From: JAJPKK01 sp963781195
GTDB taxonomy: Bacteria; Pseudomonadota; Alphaproteobacteria; Rhizobiales; Xanthobacteraceae
Assembly: GCA_963781195.1 (NCBI GenBank)
Contig: CAWAEZ010000008.1
Location: 806,001-870,000 of the forward strand
Length of the DNA stretch: 64,000 nt
Reading direction: 5' to 3'
A model generated the notes under the pieces. It did not search any database, had not been told where the DNA came from, and was given only the letters and a program-made list of their open reading frames with translations. This document shows, piece after piece, positions 16,697 to 23,974 of this stretch (positions are counted from its first letter, which is position 1; each line of letters begins with the position of its first letter). The position numbers and the translations under genes were made by a program.

Positions 16697-17068
16697 GTGC
16701 CGTTCAAGATCATCAAACCCGATGCGGCGCCGCGCCGTTCGCTCGGGCCGGGGCGGGGCCACTCGGTCCGCCTGGTCGACACCGGCATCGGGGTCGAGAC
16801 GCTGGATCTCCACATGAATGTGCTGACGTCTGGCGGTCCGGGTGGCCGGGTGCACCGGCATTCCCGTTCAGACAACGTCTACATCGTGAAATCCGGGACG
16901 GGATTGCTGACCATCGAGGGCGAGGATCACGCGATCGCCGCGGACGATGTCGTGTTCATTCCCGCCGGCACCCGCCATGCCCTGAGCAACGTCTCCGATG
17001 ACGACCTGGTCATCTACGAGATTTATGCGCCCGCCGGAGCGGCGTTCGATTTCGTCGTCGACGAGTAG
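16697..17068 (+). CDS. Cupin-domain protein
   Basis: A 123-residue single-domain cupin. GTG 16697 is chosen because GAGGGAG lies six bases upstream; an earlier GTG (16661) is less likely. Cupin motif 1 is GGRVHRHSRSDNVYIVKSGTG, carrying two His in HRH and the usual later Glu position replaced by Asn/Val. Motif 2 is DVVFIPAGTRHALSNVSD, with a metal-binding His. Small cupins can be isomerases, dioxygenases or ligand sensors. As the last gene of the group at 14309-17068, it may modify an intermediate of that pathway. Confidence 0.75.
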   Translation: MPFKIIKPDAAPRRSLGPGRGHSVRLVDTGIGVETLDLHMNVLTSGGPGGRVHRHSRSDNVYIVKSGTGLLTIEGEDHAIAADDVVFIPAGTRHALSNVSDDDLVIYEIYAPAGAAFDFVVDE

Positions 17069-17093
17069 ACGGCCGCCGCCATCGCGGCGTTGC

Positions 17094-18443
17094 CTACTTC
17101 GCGATGTGCAGCTTCGAGATCGAGTTGCCGATGGTCTGGAACGTGGTGATGATCTCGCTCGCCGACGTCAACAGAAAGAACTTCGTCGAGTCGGTCGCGC
17201 AATTCTGCAGCAGCGTCGATGTCGGATCGCCGCCGGTATTCACCTGCACCGTGAACAAAGTGATGCCGGCGGCCTTGATGTTGTTGCAGGTGTTCTGCTG
17301 GCGGGCATCGATCTGCGATTGATTGGTGTACCAGCGGTCCTGCGTGTTCAGGCCGTCGGTCAACATGATGATCACCTGCTGGTACTGATATTTCGGGTCC
17401 ATCGAAGGCGCGGTGAGCGGGCCGCCGCCGACCAGCGACATCCAGCCCCAGACCAGGCCGATGGCCTGGTTGGTGTTGCCGTTCGCCGTCATCTGGTTGA
17501 CCATGGTGTTCATCGCCGACCAGTTGTAACTCAGCCCCGCGAGCTGGAGCGGGCAGCTGCCATACTGCTCGGCGGGGAACAGGGTTGCCGGGGTGCCGGT
17601 CACCGGTGCGCTGACGTTTTCATCGTAGTTCTGCGGGCTTGGCGCCGGCTGCGAGGTCGTCGACGTCGGAGGGCCGCGGTCGGTGACGCAGCCGTTCCAT
17701 GTCGTGTGAGCGGCGGGCGTCCAGGTTCCCCCCCTGCTCTGGCAGGTGCTCATCGGGGAGTAGTTGCTTTTGCTGCAGCTCCCGTTGGCGGCGTCCCAGT
17801 CGGTCCAGTCGATCCAACTCGCGTTGTTGTAGGTCGATCCGACGTTGACGTCCTTCACGAAGGGAATGATCGAGACATAGACATCGCCATTGGTGACGAC
17901 GATTGACTGCAACTGCGTCAGCAGATTCTTCGTCGCCGTCTGCAGCGCGGCGATCTTGCCGGAGTCCGCCATCGAGCCGGTGTTGTCGAGCACCAACGCG
18001 ACCCGCAGCCGGGATTGGCCCCATACGATCGTGGAAGTGGCGCTCACGGTCATGGTCGGCTTGCTGATCGGCGGCAAACCGAGAAACGTCGTGTTGAGGC
18101 TCGCCGTCGCGGTGACGACGATCTGCGGGCTGCTGACGTTGGAATACGCCACCGTGATGGTCGGCGAAGCCAGCTTCGCGCCGGTGTAGATCGCATTGAA
18201 ATAGGTGTTGGCTTCGGTCGTCAGTGCCCCGGAGCTGAGCGTCGCTGCGTTCGACGACAGCATGAGCGCCGTCGCGTCGAGGGCGGCCTGCAGCTTGGTG
18301 TTTACGAAGCTTGCGCGCGTGTAGTCGATCGCCATGCCGATCATCGCGATGACGACGATCGCCACGAAGGCGAAAAACGGCGCAATGCTGCCGCGCTCGT
18401 CCCGCATCAGCCGGTGGGCGAGGGTCGATCCCAACTCACTCAT
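17094..18443 (-). CDS. TadG-like pilus-assembly protein with von Willebrand factor A domain
   Basis: A 449-residue protein. ATG 18443 is used; TTG 18476 is an alternative. After a short polar stretch comes the TadE/TadG N-terminal helix ERGSIAPFFAFVAIVVIAMI (about 16-40). A segment NTKLQAALDATALMLSS follows, as in Tad-system minor pilins. The vWA domain carries the metal-ion-dependent adhesion site as DNTGSM (D-x-S/T-x-S) with a later TDGLNT. An insertion rich in Ser/Cys and aromatic residues lies between. Normally TadG is encoded in a tad/cpa pilus locus; here no other pilus gene is near. The upstream region contains a CtrA-like box. It is likely envelope-anchored with the vWA domain outside. 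Confidence 0.85.
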   Translation of the reverse strand: MSELGSTLAHRLMRDERGSIAPFFAFVAIVVIAMIGMAIDYTRASFVNTKLQAALDATALMLSSNAATLSSGALTTEANTYFNAIYTGAKLASPTITVAYSNVSSPQIVVTATASLNTTFLGLPPISKPTMTVSATSTIVWGQSRLRVALVLDNTGSMADSGKIAALQTATKNLLTQLQSIVVTNGDVYVSIIPFVKDVNVGSTYNNASWIDWTDWDAANGSCSKSNYSPMSTCQSRGGTWTPAAHTTWNGCVTDRGPPTSTTSQPAPSPQNYDENVSAPVTGTPATLFPAEQYGSCPLQLAGLSYNWSAMNTMVNQMTANGNTNQAIGLVWGWMSLVGGGPLTAPSMDPKYQYQQVIIMLTDGLNTQDRWYTNQSQIDARQQNTCNNIKAAGITLFTVQVNTGGDPTSTLLQNCATDSTKFFLLTSASEIITTFQTIGNSISKLHIAK

Positions 18444-18536
18444 GAACTCATCCGCTTCGTCGAAAGATTTCGGCAAAACATCCCGGAAAAAAGTGAAATC
18501 AACATACCGGCCGAGACACGTTTTTCGCGCCCTTGC

Positions 18537-18551
18537 TCAAGGTTTCGTTAA
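18537..18551 (-). promoter_or_regulatory. Candidate CtrA box upstream of the TadG-like gene
   Basis: On the minus strand the sequence reads TTAA-CGAAACC-TTGA, that is TTAA-N7-TTGA, one mismatch from the consensus TTAA-N7-TTAA. It lies about 95-110 bases before the ATG. CtrA controls pilus genes in Caulobacter, which fits, but one 8-base near-match can occur by chance. Confidence 0.4.
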
Positions 18552-18746
18552 CGCTGCGGCGACCGCGCCGGGTTGAGGAGCTTTCGTGCGGCCGATCAAG
18601 GGCTTCGAGGTGCGGTCCTATGGCGCTTGAATCGCGCGTCTTGCGGGTGTCCCTGGGCCCCGTCGCAGCCGGATTCCTCCACATCCGCCGCGACCTCCGG
18701 AGCCGGTGTGGAGGGTGCGCAGACGCGAGCCGGAGGGAGCCGGGCC

Positions 18747-18959
18747 ATGCCGCAATTCGATCCCCGACTGGTCAGCCTGATGAAGAGCGTGCTGGAAGAC
18801 GTGATGACGAGGGTGCCGTTGGAGCAGGCGACGCCGGCGACCAAGGCTCATCTCGCCGAATGCATTCTCAAGGCCGCCGCGCAAGGCCACACGAGCTACA
18901 CCGAGTTGATCACCGCCGCATCCGATCAAATTCAGGTCATTCTGTCCCTGTTCACGTGA
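18747..18959 (+). CDS. Small conserved helical protein of unknown function
   Basis: A 70-residue protein starting MPQFDPRLVSLMKSVLEDVM behind CGGAGGGAG. It is alpha-helical throughout, with LEQATPATKAHLAECILKAA in the middle and SDQIQVILSLFT at the end. There are no membrane segments or signal peptide. From memory, very similar short proteins occur in Bradyrhizobium-type genomes, where they are annotated hypothetical. It faces away from the TadG-like gene and towards mutA; no operon partner is visible. Confidence 0.7.
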   Translation: MPQFDPRLVSLMKSVLEDVMTRVPLEQATPATKAHLAECILKAAAQGHTSYTELITAASDQIQVILSLFT

Positions 18960-19054
18960 GCGTCTCTCCCGTTCGCTCCGTCGGGCTTCGGCCGGCCATC
19001 GGCGGTTCCGCCGGTCAAATCCGGGCACCGTCGTAAGCGCGCCGCGTCATGGCA

Positions 19055-20956
19055 TCAGGCGAGGCCCAACGTGGCGTGCGCCTCTTTCAACATCGCCAGC
19101 ACGTCGCAGCCGACGTAGACGAACCTCGCGATGCCCGCGGCGGCGAACATGGCCTCACGCTCGCCGGGGCGACCGGCGAGATAGATGGCCTTTGCCCCCG
19201 CCTCGCGCAGCGCCTTTGCCGCCGCGTCGGCCGCGGTGGCATAGACCGCGTCGGACGAGCACAGGCAGGCGATCGTGGCGCCGCTCGCCCTGAAGGCGTC
19301 CGCCATGGCGTCGTGGCTCGCAAAGCCGTCATTGGTCACGGCCTCGATCCCGCCGGCTTCGAAGAAGTTTTTGGCGTAGGTTGCGCGCGCCGTGAAGTCG
19401 GCGGGCGTGCCGAGGTTGCATAGGAATATCCGCGGCGCGGCGACGGGCGGGGACGCCGTGGCGGACGATGCCAAGGCGGACGATGCCCTGGCGCGGTCGG
19501 CGGCGTCGCGCAAGGCTTCGAAGGGCTCGGCGAGCCGCAGCGCGGTCAGGCTGCCGCCGTTTGGAACAACCGGCCGGGCCGTCGTGGCGGTGTCCAGCAC
19601 CGCGGCTGGTGTCTCGGCGATGTCGGGAAATTCGCTGGTGCCGGTCAACGCGTCCTTGCGTCGGGCGATCGCCTTGTTGCGTTCCGTCCGTACCGCCGCG
19701 ACCTTGGCCTGGATCATGCCGTGCGCGAGGGCCAGGGCGGCGCCTCCGGCCGCCTCGATCCCCTGGAACAGGGACCACGCGGTGGTGCAGAGCGCGTGCG
19801 TCAGGCTCTCGAAGCCGCCGGCCCCGGCGGCTGGGTCGGCAACCCTGGCGAGGTTCAATTCTTCCAGCAGGATGAGCTGGGTGTTGCGCGCGATGCGTCG
19901 GGCAAAGCGGTCGGGAAGGCCGATCGCGGCGGTGTGCGGCAGCACGGTTATGGCGTCGGCGCCGCCGAGTCCCGCCGCCACCACGGCCATGGTCGACCGC
20001 AGCATGTTCACGGACGGGTCGCGCTTCGTCATCATCCGCCAGGCGGTTTGCGCACTGATCAGGACCGGACGTGGAGCAAGTCCGCTCGCCTCTTCCACCC
20101 GCGCCCACAGCTTGCGCAGCGCCCGAAACTTGGCAGTGGTCAGGAACTGGTCGGCGTCGGCGGCGAGCCGGAAATAGATCATGCTCCGGGCGCTCTCGAG
20201 CGGAACGCCGCTCGCGTCGAGGGCCCGCAGATAGGCGAGCGCCACCGCGATCACAAAGGCGAGTTCCTGCGCCTCGGATCCGCCGGCGTCATGGACCGCG
20301 CGGCCGTCGGCGACGGCGAACGGTCCGCGAAAGCCTCGCCCGGCCAGCGCGTGGATCTGCTGGGCGAACCGAGCGGAATTTTCCGGCCATGCAGGCGCAT
20401 GGCCCCCGGTCGCGATGATGCCCAACGGGTCGAACCCGAAGCGGATGTCCACGGCGGCGGGGGCGGTGCCGCGGGTCTCGACGACGTCCGCGACCGCGGC
20501 GGCGACCCGCTCCGGCTGGCCGTCGGCCTCGATGTCGAGCGCAATTCCGGCATCGAGATGGATGTCGCGCAACAGCGTGGTCACCGCCGTCGGGCGGGCA
20601 TCGAGGCCGAAGCCGTAGGCGCCGATCGATCCCGCGAATGCCAGCGAAAGTCCGGTGGCACCGTTTTCCAGATCGATGAGGGCCTGGCCGTTGGCGGCTA
20701 CGGGGTCCGGGAGGTCGATACGAGACAACACCCGCCATGGAACGCCCGGCGGCCGGCCGACGACCGGCGACGCCGCGGCGTCGCGTCCATAGAGCGGCTG
20801 GATGTCGAGGCCATCATAGGTTTTCGACACCAGCCGACGTTCGAACGGCGCGCCCTTGAGCACCCCCGATACCAGCTCGAGCCAAGCTTCGCGGTTCGCC
20901 GGCGGAAAGTCCGATGCGAGGGAAAGGGCTTGGGAAAAATCTTGCATATCGCTCAT
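19055..20956 (-). CDS. mutA: Methylmalonyl-CoA mutase small subunit (non-cobalamin-binding)
   Basis: A 633-residue protein similar to the small (beta) subunit of heterodimeric methylmalonyl-CoA mutase. The N-terminal part begins FSQALSLASDFPPANREAWL. The TIM-barrel region has DGLDIQPLYGRD (substrate entry motif), RFGFDPLG, and SAQTAWRMMTKRDPSVNMLR. The C-terminal Rossmann-like domain lacks the DxHxxG cobalamin motif of the catalytic subunit, having FLCNLGTPADF in its place, as expected for the structural subunit. Normally mutB follows directly; here the downstream DNA holds only an unrelated small gene on the other strand. MutB must be encoded elsewhere, or this subunit is orphaned. It is behind folK on the same strand, 132 bp away. 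Confidence 0.9.
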   Translation of the reverse strand: MSDMQDFSQALSLASDFPPANREAWLELVSGVLKGAPFERRLVSKTYDGLDIQPLYGRDAAASPVVGRPPGVPWRVLSRIDLPDPVAANGQALIDLENGATGLSLAFAGSIGAYGFGLDARPTAVTTLLRDIHLDAGIALDIEADGQPERVAAAVADVVETRGTAPAAVDIRFGFDPLGIIATGGHAPAWPENSARFAQQIHALAGRGFRGPFAVADGRAVHDAGGSEAQELAFVIAVALAYLRALDASGVPLESARSMIYFRLAADADQFLTTAKFRALRKLWARVEEASGLAPRPVLISAQTAWRMMTKRDPSVNMLRSTMAVVAAGLGGADAITVLPHTAAIGLPDRFARRIARNTQLILLEELNLARVADPAAGAGGFESLTHALCTTAWSLFQGIEAAGGAALALAHGMIQAKVAAVRTERNKAIARRKDALTGTSEFPDIAETPAAVLDTATTARPVVPNGGSLTALRLAEPFEALRDAADRARASSALASSATASPPVAAPRIFLCNLGTPADFTARATYAKNFFEAGGIEAVTNDGFASHDAMADAFRASGATIACLCSSDAVYATAADAAAKALREAGAKAIYLAGRPGEREAMFAAAGIARFVYVGCDVLAMLKEAHATLGLA

Positions 20957-21088
20957 GCGCGCAAACTGCCACGGCCCACCCAGAAGGCCAATGGAACATT
21001 AGACGCAGAGTGCCCGTTCAGCGAGCAGGTCTTGTTGCTCGCGCATCGTTTCGGCGCTTCGCGGGCGCGATCCGAAACCGGGCGACGG

Positions 21089-21574
21089 CTACGGCGGCAG
21101 CCGTTCGATGCCGCTCCGGTCGAGCCGTGCGAGTGCGGCCGAGACGCTGATTCCGGCAATCACGCGGTTGGGTGCGATCTCGGCGAGCGGCGCCAGCACG
21201 AAGGCGCGTTCGAGCGCGCGCGGATGTGGCAGGGTCAGGTCCGCGTCGTCGAGCGTAACGTCGTCATAGGCGATGAGGTCGATGTCGATGGTGCGCGGAC
21301 CCCAGCGGCGCTCCCGGGCGCGGTCGCGTCCCAGCGCGGCCTCGACCTCGAGGGCGCGCGCCAGCAGTGCTCGCGGCGTAAGCCCGGTCGTGACGGCGAT
21401 GCACAGGTTGACGAACGCGGGCTGGTCGGCGACGCCCCACGGGGGCGTGCGGTAGTCTCCGGAGCGTGCGAGCAGGCCCACCTCGCAGCCATCGCACAAC
21501 AGGCCCACGGCGCGATCGAGGGTGGCGCGGACATCGCCGAGATTGCCACCGAGCGCGAGCAGCGCCTCAGCCAT
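21089..21574 (-). CDS. folK: 2-amino-4-hydroxy-6-hydroxymethyldihydropteridine pyrophosphokinase
   Basis: A 161-residue cytosolic enzyme (HPPK) that transfers pyrophosphate from ATP to 6-hydroxymethyl-7,8-dihydropterin in folate synthesis. The start MAEALLALGGNLGD overlaps folB by 8 bp; a longer in-frame reading is rejected. Diagnostic motifs are GGNLGD, YRTPPWGVADQPAFVNLCI, and RWGPRTIDIDLIAYDD (the PPPK signature with metal-binding Asp pair), then LPHPRALERAFVLAPLAEI. Last gene of the folP-folB-folK run. Confidence 0.95.
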   Translation of the reverse strand: MAEALLALGGNLGDVRATLDRAVGLLCDGCEVGLLARSGDYRTPPWGVADQPAFVNLCIAVTTGLTPRALLARALEVEAALGRDRARERRWGPRTIDIDLIAYDDVTLDDADLTLPHPRALERAFVLAPLAEIAPNRVIAGISVSAALARLDRSGIERLPP

Positions 21575-21935
21575 GGCGGCTGCGCAAGATCGACACGCCG
21601 ACATCGTTGAAGATGGCCGCGATCGGCGCGTGCGGCTTGTGTACCGTGACGCGGACGGCCGACAATTTGGGAAACCCGGCAAGCAGCGCCTCGGCGGTGA
21701 TGGCGGCCGCGGTTTCCACCAGCTTGAAGCTCTTGCCGGTGAAGGCGCGGATCGCCGTGTCGACGATCGTGCTGTAGGACACGGTGTCGACGAGCCTGTC
21801 GCTCTCGCCCGCCAGGCTGAGATCGATCGCGAGTTCGAGATCGATCACGAAACGCTGGCCGACCGTCTCCTCGTGTGCCATCACGCCGTGGTGGGCGTGG
21901 ATGAGAAGGCCGGTCACGAAGATATGGTCGCTCAT
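21567..21935 (-). CDS. folB: Dihydroneopterin aldolase
   Basis: A 122-residue enzyme producing 6-hydroxymethyl-7,8-dihydropterin and glycolaldehyde. It begins MSDHIFVTGLLIHAHHGVMA, with the HGV-type start of the fold, followed by EETVGQRFVIDLELAID, in which the Glu binds the pterin. VDTVSYSTIVDTAI and the catalytic Lys in VTVHKPHAPI are present. Length is typical. It overlaps folP by 4 bp and folK by 8 bp, so the three genes are translated as a unit. Confidence 0.95.
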   Translation of the reverse strand: MSDHIFVTGLLIHAHHGVMAHEETVGQRFVIDLELAIDLSLAGESDRLVDTVSYSTIVDTAIRAFTGKSFKLVETAAAITAEALLAGFPKLSAVRVTVHKPHAPIAAIFNDVGVSILRSRHG

Positions 21936-22792
21936 GCCCTGCTCCTGATCGCCGTCATGACGCGCATGGCCTGGACCGTCTCGGCGACGTCATGGGTGCG
22001 GATGAACGCCGCGCCGTTCTCGACAGACAGGATGTGAGCGGCAAGCGAGCCGCCGAGTCGGCGCTGCGGCGGCGCCGGTGCCACCGATTGGATGAAGCGC
22101 TTGCGCGACGCGCCCACCAGCACCGGCAGGCCGAACTTTGCAAAGTGGCCGAGACGCGCCATGACCGTGATGCTCTGCTCCGGCGTCTTGCCGAAACCGA
22201 TCCCGGGATCGATAACGATGGCGTCGCGGCGGATCCCCGCGGTGGCGGCGATGGCGAGCGAGCGCTCGAAGAACGCGTCCATGTCGGCGAAGATGTCGAT
22301 GTCCGGATCGGCGCCGCCGCGGTTGTGCATGACGATGACGGGGCAACCCCGGGAAGCGATCACGCGCGCCATGGCGGGGTCGCGCTGCAGGCCCCAGACG
22401 TCGTTGACGAGCGCGGCGCCGCAGCGCAGCGCCCATTCGGCGACCGCGGCCTTCATGGTGTCGATCGAAACCGGGCAACCGAGGGCCACTACCGCGGGAA
22501 GAATCCTCTCCAGCCGCCGCAATTCCTCATCGGCTCCCACCGCCACCGGATCGCCATAGGGCCGCGAGGACTCCGCTCCGATGTCGATGATGTCGGCGCC
22601 CTCGGCGATCATGGCCTCGGCGTGGGAGAGGGCGGCCGCGGGATCGAGAAACCTGCCGCCGTCGGAAAACAAGTCCGGAGTGACGTTCAGCACGCCCATG
22701 ATCACGGGCCGCCGCGCCGCAACGAGTGCGGACAGATCGAGCGGTGTGGCGCCCGAACGCGCGACGTCACCGGAATGCGATGTGGCGATCAT
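21932..22792 (-). CDS. folP: Dihydropteroate synthase
   Basis: A 286-residue enzyme condensing hydroxymethyl-dihydropterin pyrophosphate with p-aminobenzoate. Motifs: VIMGVLNVTPDLFSDGGRF (loop 1), ADIIDIGAESSRPYGDPV (loop 2), PVSIDTMKAAVAEWAL, NDVWGLQRDP, IVMHNRGG, DAIVIDPGIGFGKT, and LVGASRKRFI. Loop 1 has Leu where Ser is usual (NVTPDSFSDGG); that loop contacts substrates and is relevant to sulfonamide response. ATG 22792 is used; GTG 22849 gives 19 more residues, and neither has a strong ribosome-binding site. Confidence 0.93.
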   Translation of the reverse strand: MIATSHSGDVARSGATPLDLSALVAARRPVIMGVLNVTPDLFSDGGRFLDPAAALSHAEAMIAEGADIIDIGAESSRPYGDPVAVGADEELRRLERILPAVVALGCPVSIDTMKAAVAEWALRCGAALVNDVWGLQRDPAMARVIASRGCPVIVMHNRGGADPDIDIFADMDAFFERSLAIAATAGIRRDAIVIDPGIGFGKTPEQSITVMARLGHFAKFGLPVLVGASRKRFIQSVAPAPPQRRLGGSLAAHILSVENGAAFIRTHDVAETVQAMRVMTAIRSRA

Positions 22793-22876
22793 GGCGTGGG
22801 TGTGTGCGGTTGACGGGAAGGTGTCAAGCGCGTCCCGCGCCTGCCGCACATGGGGCCGATGGCCGTCTCACCGTCC

Positions 22877-23284
22877 TCAATAGGTGATCTTGAGGGGCAG
22901 CTTCTTGGCGTGCTCGATCCAGCGCTCGACGGTCTGCTCCGATGGCAGCACGCGGACGAGCTTGCGTTTGGCATTGGCCTCCGCCATCGCCTCGGCGAGC
23001 CGCTTGGGATTGCGGTACTTGAGCTCGCGCACGGTATCGACGCCGGCGATCTGCAACAGTGTCGCGTAGTCTTGTCCGATCCCCTTGACCCGCATGCGGT
23101 CGATCTTGTTGGCGAGGCACAGCAGGCTTTTTTCGTCGATGCCGGTCTTCTCCGCGAGGTCCTTGCGACCACGCAGACTCTTGGCGGCATCGAGCAGTTT
23201 ATCGCTGGTCCGAATTCCCGCGGACTTCAGCCGGGGAACGAATTCCGGAGCAATGCAACCGAGTTCCGCGATAGGACAAGACAT
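22877..23284 (-). CDS. DUF4332 helix-hairpin-helix protein
   Basis: A 135-residue soluble protein starting MSCPIAELGCIAPEFVPRLK. It consists of paired helix-hairpin-helix motifs: LKSAGIRTSDKLLDAAK, NKIDRMRVKGIGQDYATLL, and AGVDTVRELKYRNPKRLAEAM. This is the DUF4332 pattern (domain of unknown function related to DNA-binding HhH elements). A longer reading to 23425 is not conserved-looking. Role unknown. It lies between folP and the DUF2267-like gene, all on the minus strand. Confidence 0.8.
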   Translation of the reverse strand: MSCPIAELGCIAPEFVPRLKSAGIRTSDKLLDAAKSLRGRKDLAEKTGIDEKSLLCLANKIDRMRVKGIGQDYATLLQIAGVDTVRELKYRNPKRLAEAMAEANAKRKLVRVLPSEQTVERWIEHAKKLPLKITY

Positions 23285-23327
23285 GATGAAATTTCCCGAA
23301 ATTGGAATCGGGGGTAACGCAGGCAAC

Positions 23328-23696
23328 TCAAATAAATGTGCGAGCGCCGGGGATGGAATCGAAAATCCGATCGATCTCTTCGTCGCCGGCCTTTTCGCGC
23401 GCATAGGTGACGACTTGGCGGGCAACCGCCTGGATCTCGCCCATCCCCAATCCCGCCGACATCAAACGGCTTCCGACGCCCATGACACCCCCCATGCCGC
23501 CGAAAAATCCGCCGCCGCCCGACGCGCGCGCCTCCGCGATGGCTTCCGTCGCGCCCGGAAGATGCGCCAGAAAGCCTTGAACCTGGTCCGGCGGTCCTTC
23601 CGACGCGAAGAAATCGAGCATGATGCCGACCGCCTTCGCGGCCACGGACCTGTCGACGCCGACATTGTTAACGATGCGGCTGACGAGCTCGTCCAT
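23328..23696 (-). CDS. DUF2267/DUF2780-like small protein with glycine-rich linker
   Basis: A 122-residue protein. It has an N-terminal helical module (MDELVSRIVNNVGVDRSVAA to HLPGATEAIAEA), a glycine-rich central stretch (ASGGGGFFGGMGGVMGVGSR), and a C-terminal helical module (GMGEIQAVARQVVTYAREKA). There is no signal peptide. The two-module layout around a Gly-rich hinge fits small stress- or envelope-related proteins annotated DUF2267 or DUF2780; I cannot tell which. Function unknown. Confidence 0.65.
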   Translation of the reverse strand: MDELVSRIVNNVGVDRSVAAKAVGIMLDFFASEGPPDQVQGFLAHLPGATEAIAEARASGGGGFFGGMGGVMGVGSRLMSAGLGMGEIQAVARQVVTYAREKAGDEEIDRIFDSIPGARTFI

Positions 23697-23974
23697 GGCC
23701 CCTCACAAAAGCTTGCACCCCGCAAGCTCCAACCATATTGCGCACCACCGGTCCGGGAACACAAGATGTGCGCGTAAATCGCCACAAAGTGGGCCACCGA
23801 GTGTTGCAGAACTCACCACGCCCATGCGATCGGAAATCCACCTATCGCTGCATGGATTTTGTTCGCGTCTCGAATGGCGTAGCGCCAAATCCACTGGCTC
23901 CCGCGGCGTCCGTGGCCCTATGATAGGACGGTGCTCGGCGGCGCCCTGCGGCGGCGCGAGCGCAGGAGTCCCCG

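Noticed and set aside
20957..21088. Cobalamin riboswitch before mutA
   Set aside because: The 132-bp gap lacks the B12-box core and is too short for the full aptamer.
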